Below are positions 39,310 to 51,185 of a DNA stretch of 64,000 nucleotides, one piece after another. The stretch is taken from the NCBI GenBank assembly GCA_014925825.1, contig JACGCK010000016.1, positions 496,001 through 560,000 on the forward strand, in the 5' to 3' direction. Position numbers and translations under genes: made by a program. The DNA comes from Pholiota molesta. Taxonomy: Eukaryota; Basidiomycota; Agaricomycetes; Agaricales; Strophariaceae. The first letter of the stretch is position 1. Every line of letters starts with the position of its first letter. The notes beneath the pieces were generated by a model. That model was not told where the DNA came from. It saw only the letters and a list, made by a program, of their open reading frames with translations, and did no database searches.

Positions 39310-41124
39310 ATGTCCATATCACCATCGCATTCCCCAGAAAGCTCCAGGATCAATATGAACCACAGGAATTCGAGGACAGCTCTGCTACCCCAGAGCCCAT
39401 TGAGCTCTCTGTCTCGTCCTCGAGTCCTATAACGCGTACAGTCGCGATCATCAAACCCCATGCGCTTCAACATAGATTCGACATTGAAAGGCGCATCCAG
39501 GAGGCGAGCTTTGAGGTCTGTGTTGCTCCTTAACTTATGCTGGCATGCTAGATTGATTGCGCTCTATTTACTCGTGGCTTTACATTGCAGATTGTTAAAG
39601 AAAGGCAGATGGAGTTTGACACCGAAACCGATCCGGATACGCTCTATGATTATTTGGCGAAGATGCCGATTCATTGGCCGAGTGCGTAGACATACATGCT
39701 TTTAGTTACAATCTATGTACGGCAGTCAAGAATTAACTAACTTGTGCTTTTCACAGAGGCCCCGTTTGGGTGTACGTCCTCGAGCGGCGCCGCGCGGTAG
39801 AAGTCTGGAATACACTCATGGGCGACAGAGATACTGAGATCGCGCGTCGTGACTACCCCAATTCTCTCCGCGCACTATATGGCCTGTCCACGCAACAAAA
39901 CGGGCTCATGGGCTCCCCCGACACGCACACGGCTGAAATCCAAATCGCGTCGCTCTTCGCATCCTCGCCCCCGTTCCCAACTACTGAGCTGCCAGCCGTG
40001 GATGATAAATACGACTCGCTACGGAGTGTCTCCGAATCGCTGCTCGAATCCATCCGCAGGGCAGCCATTGAAGATGAAGGCTACGCGCCGTCGAGCGTGA
40101 CGAACCCCTCTACCATCGGCGGTGGGAGTTCGAGCAGGCTCAACTCAAATGGCAAACCGGTGTTCAAGGCGCGCCCGCTGCCCGCATCGCACGATACGCC
40201 CACCATCGTGCCACGCATGACGAAGGCCGCCGCGCTCCGCCTCGGCCAGGCCGTCGAGAAGGTCGAGAATAAAGCCCGTGCACCAGTGACGAAAGAGCGG
40301 CATGCGGAGACGTTCGCGAACGTGCCGGGGCACAAGCGCTCCAGCACTATCGCGGTGGCGTCGACGGCTGCGCCGACGATCGCGCCACGTATGTCGAGGG
40401 CGGCGTCGTTGAGGCTCGGCCAGACGCCGGCCCCTCCGATGGCCAGGACGAGGTCTTTGACAACGGAGGAAAAGGCGAGCACTTTTGATGGCGTTCCAGG
40501 ACATAAGAGGCGGGAGAGCATCGCCGTTGCATCTTCGAAAGCGCCTACTGTTGCCCCAAGACTGAACAAAAGCGCTGCGCTACGTCAACAGAAAGATGCG
40601 GCTCCCCCTACTTCGTTTATGTGTAAGTTCTGGATCGATCTTGCGATAACTGTACTTGAACATTAATTGATTCCTGCGATCTAGTCCGTGGTTCCTCGGC
40701 AACTAAAACCCCAACTCTTTCCCGCACAACCTCGAGCTCTTCTCTAAGCCCTCCCAAATCGGTTCCAGCCCGGCCTTCATCTCAAGCATCTGTCGCTGCC
40801 ACCCCGTCCAGGTATGCCGTTGGCAAGCGTGCTTCCTCTGTAGTGGGCCAAATTCCGCCTCTCAGCAACACAAACAAAGCAGTTCCCAGCTCCCCCAGTA
40901 AACCAAAGGAAGGCTCAAACTCCGCTACCCCTGCTGCAAAGCCCAAGCCTCGTCCCAGCAGCGTTGGCGCACCACCGAGTATCGCGCCCCGGACAAACAG
41001 GAGCGCTGCGCTGCGGGCGGCGAAGCAGGAGGCGGAGAATGCTGCCGCCGCTGCCGCTGCCGCGCGCAAGGCGCCTCGGCCAAGCAAGGTCCCTCCTACG
41101 AGCTTCAAGGCTATCCCGGCTTAA
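39310..41124 (+). CDS. Nucleoside-diphosphate-kinase-like protein with repeat tail; catalytic His replaced by Met
   Basis: An NDK fold at the N-terminus: VAIIKPHALQHRFDIERRI, then IVKERQMEFDTETDPDTLYD, GPVWVYVLERRRAVEVWN and SLRALYGLSTQQNGLMGSP. Active NDKs have NxxHGS here; this protein has NGLMGS, so the phosphate-accepting His is missing. After TAEIQIASLF the chain is disordered, Ser/Pro/Ala-rich, and carries four copies of a motif of type APxIAPRxxRAAxLR (about 40195, 40369, 40540, 40969). Two copies of FxxVPGHKRxxxIAVAS lie between them. It ends FKAIPA. The start MSISPSHSPESS needs one added base at CC 39344-39345 to join QDQYEPQEFEDSS. GC content is higher than in the neighbours. Likely a regulatory or scaffold protein rather than a kinase (inference). 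Confidence 0.8.
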
Positions 41125-41863
41125 GTCGTTCCCTCCATGGGCATGAAATCTTCGTTTGCCGTTTGTGGCGACGCGTGGATATATACGACGACCTAATCAT
41201 GCGAAAACTCAACTCTTGAACTATACCTGAAGGATGTTGGGATTGCTTACAGTTTGCTCCCTCTTTTTTGCGCAGGTCGCTAAATAAATAATTATTTGTC
41301 CTATATTTTCTCCTCGGGCTCTTCTGTTTTATTGATTTATCATTTCTGTCATGCAGCTGCTCAGCTGCTCGATCGCCTTCTTGTTCAAAGTTCGCTGTCC
41401 GACATTTTTCTTTCTCTTGGCCTTTCAAACCCGAGAAGGTTGAATGTGGGGGCGGACGCTATATATCTATGCTCCATATACCTCGATCACATTCCTTGAT
41501 ATATTTACATCAATCTGTACGAGTATTCGAATCCTGCTTGTATGTTCTTTCTTCACGTAGCCACGTCGAACTGTCTGTCCCGCGAATACGCCGTCTTTTA
41601 AATTAAAGCTTGTCCGATGTGTTCTTCCGAAGATGAGCAGTAAATAGGTTAGACTTTCATTTGACTTTAAGCCATATGGCGTGGTGCGGCAGCGTTTGGT
41701 CACTGTATGTGGCATATCCTCGGGCGCCTATTCTTAACCACCTATCGGGGAATTGGGGTGTGGTTGTGGGGGCGATGGCTTTTGTTCCAAGCAGTGGCAA
41801 ACAAATGACTGCATAACGTGCAGACACGTACTCGTGTGGCACACACGCTCATATCACCCCACT
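41125..41863. other. Intergenic region, promoter of Derlin gene
   Basis: About 740 nt between the NDK-like stop and the Derlin ATG. It holds the AATAAATAATTATTTG stretch near 41283, which may serve polyadenylation, and no gene I can support. Confidence 0.4.
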
Positions 41864-42809
41864 ATGCCTGTAGGAATTGAAGCATGGATTACCCAGATAC
41901 CCCCCATTACGCGCGGTTGGCTAGCGCTCTCTGTATTGACGAGCTTGGCAGTAGTTAGTCCTTCGTTTCTGGTTCATTTAAATCAGAAGTCTAATGCTCG
42001 GTTTCTCACTCAATAGCAATGTCAATTAGTGACTCCTTTGCAGCTGTATTTTAGTCCAAGAAGTGCATTCATCAATGCCCAGGTGAGCACCTCTTTGAGC
42101 GATTCAGACAACGCGTGGATTGCCAATGCTATGCCCTTCGTTAGCCCTGGCGAATGGCCACGACATTCTTTTACTTTGGCTCGATATCTTTGGACTTTGT
42201 ATTCCATCTATTTTTCTTGTACGCACCCTTCTTATTCTCAGGAAAGATACCGTTGTTGACTGACAGCTTGGCTGTTATTCTATTCTATTCAGTATGCGTT
42301 ATAGCCGCATGCTCGAGGAATCTTCCTTCGCTAATAGGAAAGCAGATTATTTCTGGCTGCTCCTCCAATCGTCAATTATGTTGCTGGTACAACGCCTTTC
42401 CTGACTCTTCTTCTACTTCGACTTGTTGACTTGACTTAATGACTCCAGGGCCTGTCACCGTTATTCAACTTACCCTTCCTCTCGTCTTCCCTCGCTTTCG
42501 TGCCCATTTACCTCTGGTCACGGCGACATCCGTCGACCCCGATCTCCCTCTTTGGCTTGATCACAATAACGGCGCCTTATCTCCCCATTGCGCTGGTTGC
42601 CTTCTCGTGGGTTCTCAATGGCACATGGAGAGCTGCTGCTGGGGACCTGGTAGGCTGTGCCGTGGGCCACGTTGGATGGTTCTTGCGTGATGTCTGGACA
42701 CGAGAGATGGTTGGCGGCTCGACCGTGTTGAGTGAAGCTCCTGATCGATTGTATGTGCTTCTCATTTCATTCATGTTGCAGATATTTACTGATGAGGACC
42801 GTGATATAG
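41864..42809 (+). CDS. Derlin (DER1 family) ER membrane protein
   Basis: Derlins are rhomboid-like pseudoproteases that help retrotranslocate misfolded proteins in ER-associated degradation. The joined product reads MPVGIEAWITQIPPITRGW and ALSVLTSLAVQCQLVTPLQL, then YFSPRSAFINAQPWRMATTF and FYFGSISLDFVFHLFF. RYSRMLEESSFANRKADYFW and LLLQSSIMLL follow, then SPLFNLPFLSSSLAFVPIYL, SLFGLITITAPYLPIALVAF and GTWRAAAGDLVGCAVGHVGW. It ends YLLMRTVI with TAG at 42807-42809. The PPxTR..W start and the WR element match Derlins. About five short introns keep frame, with no errors seen. The product is about 230 residues, usual for the family. Confidence 0.88.
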
Positions 42810-43044
42810 AAAAAGATTATTCGGAGACCATCAATGATGATCGTAAATATTGCCTTGCTTGTATTAAAGAGTGAAACAAAATACTTCTCCGAATCCAAGA
42901 ATAAGCAAAATATCAAGAAGTGGCCTATCAAACATAACTAAATGATACAGAGGGGGAAAATAACGAGTGGACGGAGGAACTAATCCTCGTGATGGCAAGA
43001 AATCAAAACCAACGTCTAGGCACAACATCAATACGTTCTGATTT

Positions 43045-44822
43045 TTATTCACTGTCAGACCAGTGAGAAACTTCTCCTGCTTCCATGATCTTCGACATAG
43101 TTTTCACCCTTCGGTGTGAGGCTTTAGAAGGATCGGATGGCATGAGACGATGGGATGGCTTTACAGGCGGAAATACGAATTCGCCCTTCAAGTGTTTCAT
43201 GAGGCGAAGCATCTCCCATTGCGCAATCTCCATGGAAGAAGAGTTGGCAGTCGGCGATCTGGGCGGGCGGGAGAATCGAGAAATCGTGGAGACATGACGC
43301 TGAGGGCTTGATGGTGTAAGTGGTATAGGAAGGGGATCAGGGTTTCTCATGTAATCAAACTCGTGCGCCACGAGTATCAGGAGAAGGGCGATGGTCGAAA
43401 TGTTAACAATAATCATCTGGGGGAAATAGCCAATACAGTCTATAGCAGATGACGTTATTGGCTTTATCAGACAAGGTATGAAGGCACCAAACACGCACCA
43501 ATGAGAACTCCTACGTGTCGAAATATCGAGAACACTCAAGTCAATTAACGTGAAAATGCAACGTCATATAACCCTCACCGTCTAACCCTGGCGCATCTGG
43601 CATGCTGTTCCGAAGCTGTGGTATGGCGATGAGAATTGCGCCGGAAGAAACAAGGTGGGAAGTATAGCGCGGAGCCCGTCCAACTTCCGAGCAATCAATA
43701 CATGGCCAATAGTAACATGGGTTAGGATCCAGCTGACGACAAAGAGGAGCAGCGCAAAGAAGCGAGCTTCATTCGGGCGGCTGATATACATATCGATGTC
43801 CCTACTGGCCTCGTCAGTACCGTTCGCAAGGGTCGAAAAGCTCTCGATATCGATGGTGTTGATATCGAAGCTGGAAGTGATATTTATAGTTGCTAGCTTC
43901 CGGATAGAGATCGTCTGATTGTCGAAAGACATAGCGCGAATGCTGCTTGAGAGCATGTATGTGTCGAAAGGATAAAGCCGATCTTCGTGTACGTCCAGGA
44001 CATGGTCGCTGTCAAACTGGACTAGGTTTTGAATACTATGGTACAATTTGAGTGAGTGAGAGGATTCCTCCGCTGAGAGAATGGATGTGTACCTTCTACG
44101 ATGGCCAGTATCTTTGTTGAAAGGAATTTGAGATGGATCATAGGTTGCGGTGGGGTTCACGTCACTGCGCCAAGCCAAAGCCATTTGAGCGTTGAATTAT
44201 ATCTTTAAAAAATGCGCAAAGGAATTTACCTATCGACAAAAAAATACATGGCAGAATCCGGAAGACCACAGGATTGGGTGCCATGCACCCCAGCAGAGCC
44301 AGGGAGCATGAAATTATCGCCACATGCGACGATAGACCAACGGATGGTAACTGAGGGTTCGTCGATATCCACGTCAACACTTTCTCCGATAAGGACAACC
44401 TACAAACCATGATGTCAGAATTTTCTGCGCGGCACAAATTTTCAGATAGGAATTACTCCAGGCGATTTCTCTGCGACGGTGTTCAAGGTTTGCATGAAGA
44501 GGGGTGCATCTGCGTCTGAGCCGATGAAAGCAAAAGAAATACATATAATAAATAACAAAGAGGCCAAGATAGCCAGAGTGACAATAGTGCTGCCTCGAAG
44601 GGGTACCACCATCCTGGTTGTAAGAGGCCGAACTATTTCGACCATCGAGACGGTGTCCTGTTCTTTATCGTTCTCGCTTTGGAAAGGAGGGGATATTGTG
44701 TCTCCCACTGGGACTTGTGAGTTTGTCACTGCAGATGCCTCTGTAGGGGACAAGTGAAAAGAGCGTAGGCGGTGAAAAGAGCGACGAGGGCGAACGAATG
44801 AAGGGACCCGAAAAGATGGCAT
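43045..44822 (-). CDS. Multi-pass membrane protein resembling the DUF4436 family
   Basis: Start MPSFRVPSFVRPRRSFHRL, a basic cytosolic N-terminus. One span follows (IVTLAILASLLFIICISFAF). Then comes a large extracytoplasmic domain with VDVDIDEPSVTIRW, VLDVHEDRLYPFDTYMLSSS and ISIRKLATINITSSFDINTI. Three more spans follow: ARFFALLLFVVSWILTHVTI, a stretch around RAILPTLFLPAQF, and PQMIIVNISTIALLLILVAH. The tail is cytosolic and Ser/Pro/Arg-rich, ending GEVSHWSDSE. The RLYPFDTY element and the topology resemble the fungal/bacterial DUF4436 family, whose role is not established. That match is from memory of family style and needs a profile search. Stop at 43045-43047; several short introns inferred. 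Confidence 0.65.
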
Positions 44823-45348
44823 GGGGGGCGTCAAAGCAAATCTGATACGCCAAGGACTGGATTCATAGGAAAGCGAATAGAGCCTTCATAATATAAGGCT
44901 TCCATCGTCCCGCGAGTCTCGAGATACGGCAATGTCGAATAAAACATTTAGGGTGCGGCGCGGCGTTGGAGCTAATGGCCGCTGCTGAGAAAATGGGTGC
45001 GGGCATTAAGTACTACTCTTCGACAAAATGGCAGATGAAATTTATGTAACAAGACTCGGCAGTCTAGGTTGAGTCTAGGGTTAAGCTTTGAAGGCAATGG
45101 AGAAAAAGCAGAGGAACGGCGCGAACGGAAATAATAGCATGAATTTACACCAGTCTTGGCGCCAATATTGCTGACATAAAATTTCATCATCCTCACACTG
45201 AATCAGTGGCAGCAGGCCCTGGCAGGCCCTGAGAACGAAGTCGTGGATATAGAACGGTGATAGTACGCACGGATTTTATTATGAATAATGACTCTTCAAG
45301 CAGTTATCTTTCGATCATATCCTTGATTAAGAGGCATTCAAGCGATAT
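44823..45348. other. Intergenic region, promoter of the DUF4436-like gene
   Basis: About 525 nt between the DUF4436-like ATG and the SMYD-type stop, both on the minus strand. It carries a perfect tandem pair of GCAGGCCCTG (about 45210-45230) and no supported gene. Confidence 0.4.
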
Positions 45349-46858
45349 TCAAACGTTGTCAGACTCCAGCAGCTTGTTAAGAGTTGCAAGTTCTTGAATG
45401 GGGCCACCATCATCACCTTCTGAGCCAAAGACAGTCATAACTTGGTTTGTGAGAAGGAGAAATCGCCGCGCTTGTTCCTTTAATGGCCCCTCGTTGGATT
45501 CGTCCGCTGAGGTGATAACGGCATTCCATGCAGTTTTGGCCATTTCCAGAAGATGCATTCCTAGATAAACCGAATACCAGGATTAGCGACTTGGGAATTT
45601 CACTATGTCGGGTCTTACCTATCTGTGGATAGTTAATAGGATATATGAGGATGTAAAGAGAGAGCAAAGTTATGCCACTTTCTAAAGCAATGTCGTATTG
45701 ACCTTCATGCGAGGTTCGACTGAATATTTCGGAGATTTCTGCCATGTAAGATTCACGTAAGACGCAGTACAACGAAGGCGGCATCGATTCAATAGATTTC
45801 ATTGGTAAATTGTTCATCGTGAACTCGAAACCCACGAATTTGCATAATTCTCTTGACACATGGGATAATTCGCCTTCAGTTGACGGTGCTTCTGGGAGCT
45901 GTCCGATGTTGCGGAGGAAGAGACTAGGTGCGCATTGGCATTTGAAACCATAGCTAATCTCGAGAATTTGTTCGCGGGATTCCAATAGGGCTGGATCTAA
46001 ATAAGTTAGAGAAATCTGATTACAAAATTCAAGTCATGTAGGTGTCATATAGGGGATATATAGATCTTGCCTCTTCTCCTAGAGAGATTTCTCTAAGGGC
46101 TACAATTCCCATTGCAACAGAATTATTAGGCGATAGAATGTATTTTGCAGCAGCATTTGGGAGACAGGAGTGGTTGAAAAGGCGACTAGCATGTGGAAAT
46201 ATTCCATGACCAATTGTGGTAAGATGCGAATGGATGGCAAAATTGTTGTTGCCGAATCGAGCATACAGTTTTTGCACCAACTCTGCTGGAGGAGGAGGCA
46301 TAATAGGACATATTGGAGGGGGTGGTATGAATTCATTAGGATATGGAAGAAGAGACATTACTAGCGCGCTTGGAACGTCACTTTGTAAGACATAGGAATT
46401 CGACAAGAGTGACAGTCTAGCAACTGCATGAGATAACAATATCGCATCAAGTTTCTGATGATGTGGAAGAGCCTGATATTCGGGTGACAACAAAAAAGAG
46501 TTGTAGGTCTTGCAGATTCGTCTATGTTGAGCCTTCCAGTGGATGGATTGACCTAGACAAACAAACGGTCGTTAACGTGAAAATACCCAGACAGTGCTTG
46601 CGAAGGGATCACATTTTGCATCGCAGTACCAATACGACCCACAGCCGTACATCGCTTCAGCGGGACTCCATCCGATGGTAGCCGAAAGCACAAGTCACAA
46701 CGCCGCCCTTTTTCGGAGTCCAGAAGTATGGCTGCGTATGCAGGAGCAGAAAGAATGTGGGAACCTGGCTTGAAGTGACTTTTTGCAACACATCTTTCAC
46801 GAGCTAAGGGGTGCGGTGCAAGCCCAATAGAATCTGGCAGCCAGGACGGAGTTTGCAT
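45349..46858 (-). CDS. MYND-SET (SMYD-type) protein lysine methyltransferase
   Basis: SMYD proteins transfer methyl groups from S-adenosylmethionine to lysines. The start is MQTPSWLPDSIGLAPHPLAR; the split SET N-part includes FKPGSHILSAPAYAAI. A MYND zinc finger follows, CDLCFRLPSDGVPLKRCT then WYCDAKC. Its two halves lie in frames one base apart because a G is missing at 46645-46646. The SET C-part has NNFAIHSHLTTIGHGIFPHA and RLFNHSCLPNAAAKYILSPN, where NHSCxPN is the cofactor and catalytic signature. YLDPALLESREQILEISYGF and KCQC give the post-SET Cys cluster. A TPR-like helical tail ends LNKLLESDNV. The intron at 46016-46070 appears to use a GC donor (GAG/GCAAG), a rare but known class. 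Confidence 0.85.
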
Positions 46859-47236
46859 AGAATGAAGTGTATGTTCGAAAGAAACACTAAGTTGAGCAGC
46901 GAGTCACGTCAAATCTCGACAACATCTCAAGATCTCACGGTCAAAAAAAAGCATGCTTGCTCAATATTCAATGCTTGCTTACTGCACAATTGCATAGACG
47001 ATGTAAGTGGTGAGTGCGCGGGATAATCGATAAAAATGCTCATCATTATGGATATTTCGAGCAGATACGTAGAATACATGATACAAGACAATCAATAAAG
47101 TGAAAAACAATAAATGATACATGAGGATTGTTACAGAAGTCTGGAATAATTGGTATGATAGTATTTCTATGCATTCCACCCTTGAAAAACCCGAAGAAAA
47201 AAGAAGAAGTTAAGTAGATCCAGCCGTTTTTATAGA
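46859..47236. other. Short intergenic region upstream of the SMYD-type gene
   Basis: About 380 nt, AT-rich. It contains the SMYD-type promoter and the TmpL-like 3' end. Small open frames across it are not supported. Confidence 0.4.
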
Positions 47237-50200
47237 TTAAGAATCCCAGATTGCACCGAAAGCAGGAATACCTCTGCTCATCATTCCATATACCACCTTC
47301 CGGGTCAACTTCTGATTCGATATGACACAAACGGCTTCCGCATTGAACTCCTTCACAAGTCGATAAGTAAGTTTGACCATGTCGGGTTTTCCATGGGTTC
47401 GAGTATCTGTTCAAGGGATATTAGTACTGTCGGTGTGTGCAGGACAGACTGCGAAGTCTTGCGTACCATAAACTACTGCGTCAGGCGAAGCACCAAGGAT
47501 TGAGTCCACAAACTCGTCGCCAAATGTCTGTCGAACATTAGGGGATGTCCAGAGGAGGCGAATGGGGACCCTTCCTTCCAAGATACAAGGGGCACATGGT
47601 CCAATACCGGAACCCGTGGCGACAAACACGAGACGTCGAAAAAGAGGGACAATACGAAGGACACCGAAGGTAGGAATTCCTCGAACCCAAAGTTCTGTCG
47701 GGGGATTCATGATTTGTTTCGTGGTCCAGTCTCCTGCTCTGCTAACGACAAGAGAGTAGCCCTTCTTGCCTGGAACAGGAACTGTGGCAAACCCATGCCA
47801 CTCCGTCAAAGGACTATCCGAAATCCGAGTGAAGCTTCCAGGAATCGGAGTGACTAGAGAATCCTCAGAGTGAGATATGAATAATCGCTAAAGTAACTGC
47901 TTACCGTAATCGAAGTGGAGACGAACGGCGTGATTTGACAAGACCTGACTTCGGACGGGAACTTTCCTGAGTCTGGTCCAGGGTAGTATTATTGAAGCTA
48001 CAAAAGGAAGTGATCAATGTTTGTTCTAAATACATCGATTTAGACGACGTACCTGTCAAGACGACGAGTAACCAGAATGGAGCGGATTTGACCAAGGTCA
48101 TACCTAATGGCTGAGTCTCGAGCTTGTAGTCATTGGTCAAAAGAATGAACTTCAGGAAGGTCAGATTGTAGGATCAGATTGTAGGATTTTATGATATTGC
48201 ATGTAGAACGGACCTGGCACCAAACAAGCCCTGTTGCGGTCCAACCAAGGAAACGATGAGCCTTCTCGAAACTATTGTGTCGTTTGGATCGAAGAGTCGG
48301 ATGAGCAAAAGCAACGATTCCAAGGAGGAGTACCAAGATGCAGTATGTAACGACCACCGTCGGGATAGAGGTCTAAACGTTCAAATTTGTCAGAAGATGA
48401 GTAATAAAGGGGTTAGATGGTGTCTGACCTTGCGATGCAAAATCAACTCTCTGGTCGCTTGACCCGCAAATAAAGTTAGCCAGACAACACCAGAGACAGC
48501 GCATCCAGAATGCAAGCCCCCGATGTGGTACACCCGAGCGCACACTCTACGGATCGCAAGAGGCCAGCTGTAAGTAAGCCACAAATCAATATTCGTATTT
48601 ATTGATAATGCAAGGCAACTCACGAGGTGGGAACTGCGCAGAAGACGTTGAAGAACACATTGATAACATAATCTTGTCGCATTAATATCGAGCAGAAAAG
48701 GTTCGCAATGACGATGGTGCCGATTTGTTGAGCATTGGCCCCGTTGATTACCACAGAGATGAAGACAGCTATGTTTGTGATGAAAATGACTCCAAAAAGA
48801 CGGCGGTACAAAGTGAAGACTTGATGACGTAGATTGCGAATATATTTTCCTTGAGTCTTTTCGGGGAGGAGATCATCTTCGTAACCGCTCCAGGGATATT
48901 CCCGCTTAATTTCTAGTGAGGATACTTCTGATCCAAGTTCAGTGACGCTTGTTGAGTCCGCTCCAGTGGAAACAGGATTATGGTCGATGGCCGGAGCTGT
49001 CGATGCTTCAAGATCTACTTCTCTGGATCTAAGTTTATTAGGAGGAGGTACTGTAACCGAGTCTACGGCTCGCGCTACTTGTGCCGATTGTATAATGGCC
49101 TCCATTTGGCCTTTGGCCAACTTCTCCAAAGCGCGTCTATCGGTCTTTCCATTTCTAAGGAGCGGGTTAGTAGAACTATTTTGAGAAAAACGTAAGTCAT
49201 GATCTCACACAGTGTGTGGGAATGCATCCATTCGAAGGAATTTCGCAGGGACTGCGTAATAAGGTTGGATCTTCGAAGCCGCCGCTTGGATTTTGTCGAC
49301 TGCGACATTAGCTGGTGTTGTGAAGCCCCATAGCTCCCCATCAATAAGGAGCGCGACCGCAGCTTGCACTCCTTGGCAAGTCTTCGTAATGTGAGCTGCG
49401 GTCAATAAAGAAGCGAGAAGAAACTGCTTACCTCCATTGCGGATGCAACGCCGTCCAGTTCAACTCTGAATCCCTGGAAGCGATATATTATTATATGTTC
49501 CATTGCTGTCTAGCTCGAAGAAATTACCTTTATTTTGACTTGGTTATCGGTTCTTCCAAGAGGATCCAATGTACCACTGGGTAACCACCGACTACATGAA
49601 TTTTGCTATCAGTAATCCAGGATCTACGAAAGAGGTTATTTCCTCACCCCAGATCTCCGGTATTGAACATCATGGATCTAGCAGAGGAATCAATAACGCT
49701 AACGGATATCGAGCTATTAGCCACTTACCCGTCGTTCGTGAAGGGATCTAATGTATATCGCTCCGCAGTTTTGTCAGGAAGATTGACATAGCCTCTCGTT
49801 ATACCGGCGCCGCCTGCCCACATTACTCCAAGAGATCCGATGGGAGTGGTTCCATAGTATCTGGATCAAGAATATAAACCGAATTATTTGGTGTTGGTTT
49901 TCCAATACTCAAGAATTCTCTTGCGACGTGTTCATGCATTGTATTGACGATCGTGATCTATGGGACGGCATTATAAGTTTTCGTGTTCTTCGAACGGTGA
50001 TGGGAAAGTATACTTCAGTCGGTCCACAAGAGTTATAGAATTGAACGTGGGCCGCCCAGCCGTCCGCGAGAGCTAGATTATCGAGATGGGTCTATTGTTT
50101 TTTAACAAGTAACTAATCAAGAAATACCTTTTGGACACGGTTCGCCAGCAACTGCTACCGTCTTGATGTTTGGATAGTCGGAAGGCTTGTGAGGCATTAA

Positions 50201-51185
50201 CATGGAGGGTGTTGCGATAACAATATCGACAGTTTTCATGACTGCGCGCCATTGTTCGAAGTGGTTCCTCGGAGCACTAGAGTGCTTCCATTAGACATAC
50301 TGCCAAGAATTTCCTATAAAAAATCCAGAGCATGAGAATAAATTTGAGTAGATGCCGTCCAATTGATCATACCCAGGCCGCCATATCGAAGGAAATATTC
50401 ATCAACTGGGATACGCGAATACCTGGTCCCATTCCAAGATTTCCTGGTGCCAAGCAGAGAACTTTGAAAACAGTTCAGATAGACGCGCATATTGAAAGCT
50501 AAAAAGGCTCACGATTTGTGGCATTCCCGTGAGTTACGTCGACACCTTTTGGTATACCAGTCGTTCCTAAGAAATTTCCCGGCAGTGAGATACAGAACAT
50601 GCCAACACTGTAAATGCTCACCACTAGTGTAAATGACATAAACACCGTGTTTCGAAGTCGAAAAATCTTGATGTTTAGCGCAATGTGTAGAAGAAGGCTG
50701 TTGGCAAATCGTGTCTTCGAGAGATATCGTAGGGAGAGTGTCCACCCTCGCAATGAATTTCTTCAACGCGAGTACAATGGAAGACCCAGAGCCAAGGAGA
50801 GCGTGCTTCAAAGTGCTGTCGGATACGATATTGCCGTCCAGAGGGACATATGCTGCACCGGCTTTCAGTATTCCAAGAATCCCTATAACCATTGGAATAG
50901 AACGCTCTGCCAAAAACATACGCGCGAATCTAGCATGACACCTTTGGCTTTGAGATGGGCAGCGAGGCAGTTTGCCTGTCGGTCGAGCTCGCCATAGGTT
51001 ATTGTGTGTTTGAAATCCTCGACTGCGATGGCGTCCGGCTGGCGCATAGCATGAAATTCGAATGCGTGATGAATGCATTGGAAAGGGGACGCTGCCGTCG
51101 GACCGATTCCATAGCTGTAGAAGAGGCTTTTGTCGGAGGAAGACAGGCGCTCGAGGGGATCGCGAAGTTCAACTTGAGGCTTCAT
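47237..51185 (-). CDS. TmpL-like fusion: AMP-forming adenylation domain + membrane span region + FAD/NAD(P) oxidoreductase
   Basis: The start is MKPQVELRDPLERLSSSDK. NRPS-style adenylation motifs follow in order: TYGELDRQANCLA, LKAGAAYVPLD, VIYTSG with TTGIPKGVDVTHGN, NISFDMAAW, VAVAGEPCPK, GPTE, GRTDNQVKIKGFRVELDG and NGKTDRRAL. No carrier (thiolation) domain is evident after NGKTDRRAL. A hydrophilic linker leads to hydrophobic spans (LFGVIFITNIAVFISVVING, IGTIVIANLFCSILM, TVVVTYCILVLLLGIVAFAH). A cytosolic oxidoreductase part has VVSRAGDWTTKQIMNPP and FVATGSGIGPCAPCI, a nucleotide-binding loop, and ends GIPAFGAIWDS. The order matches TmpL, a fungal protein linked to intracellular redox balance; its substrate is unknown. 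Base losses at 50265-50266 and 50912-50916 break the raw frame. Confidence 0.85.

Noticed and set aside
40081..40569. Minus-strand open frame opposite the NDK-like gene
   Set aside because: It is a high-GC shadow; the plus strand has the NDK fold and repeated motifs.
47237..51185. Secondary-metabolite NRPS cluster
   Set aside because: There is no condensation or carrier domain and no tailoring, transport or regulator genes beside it.
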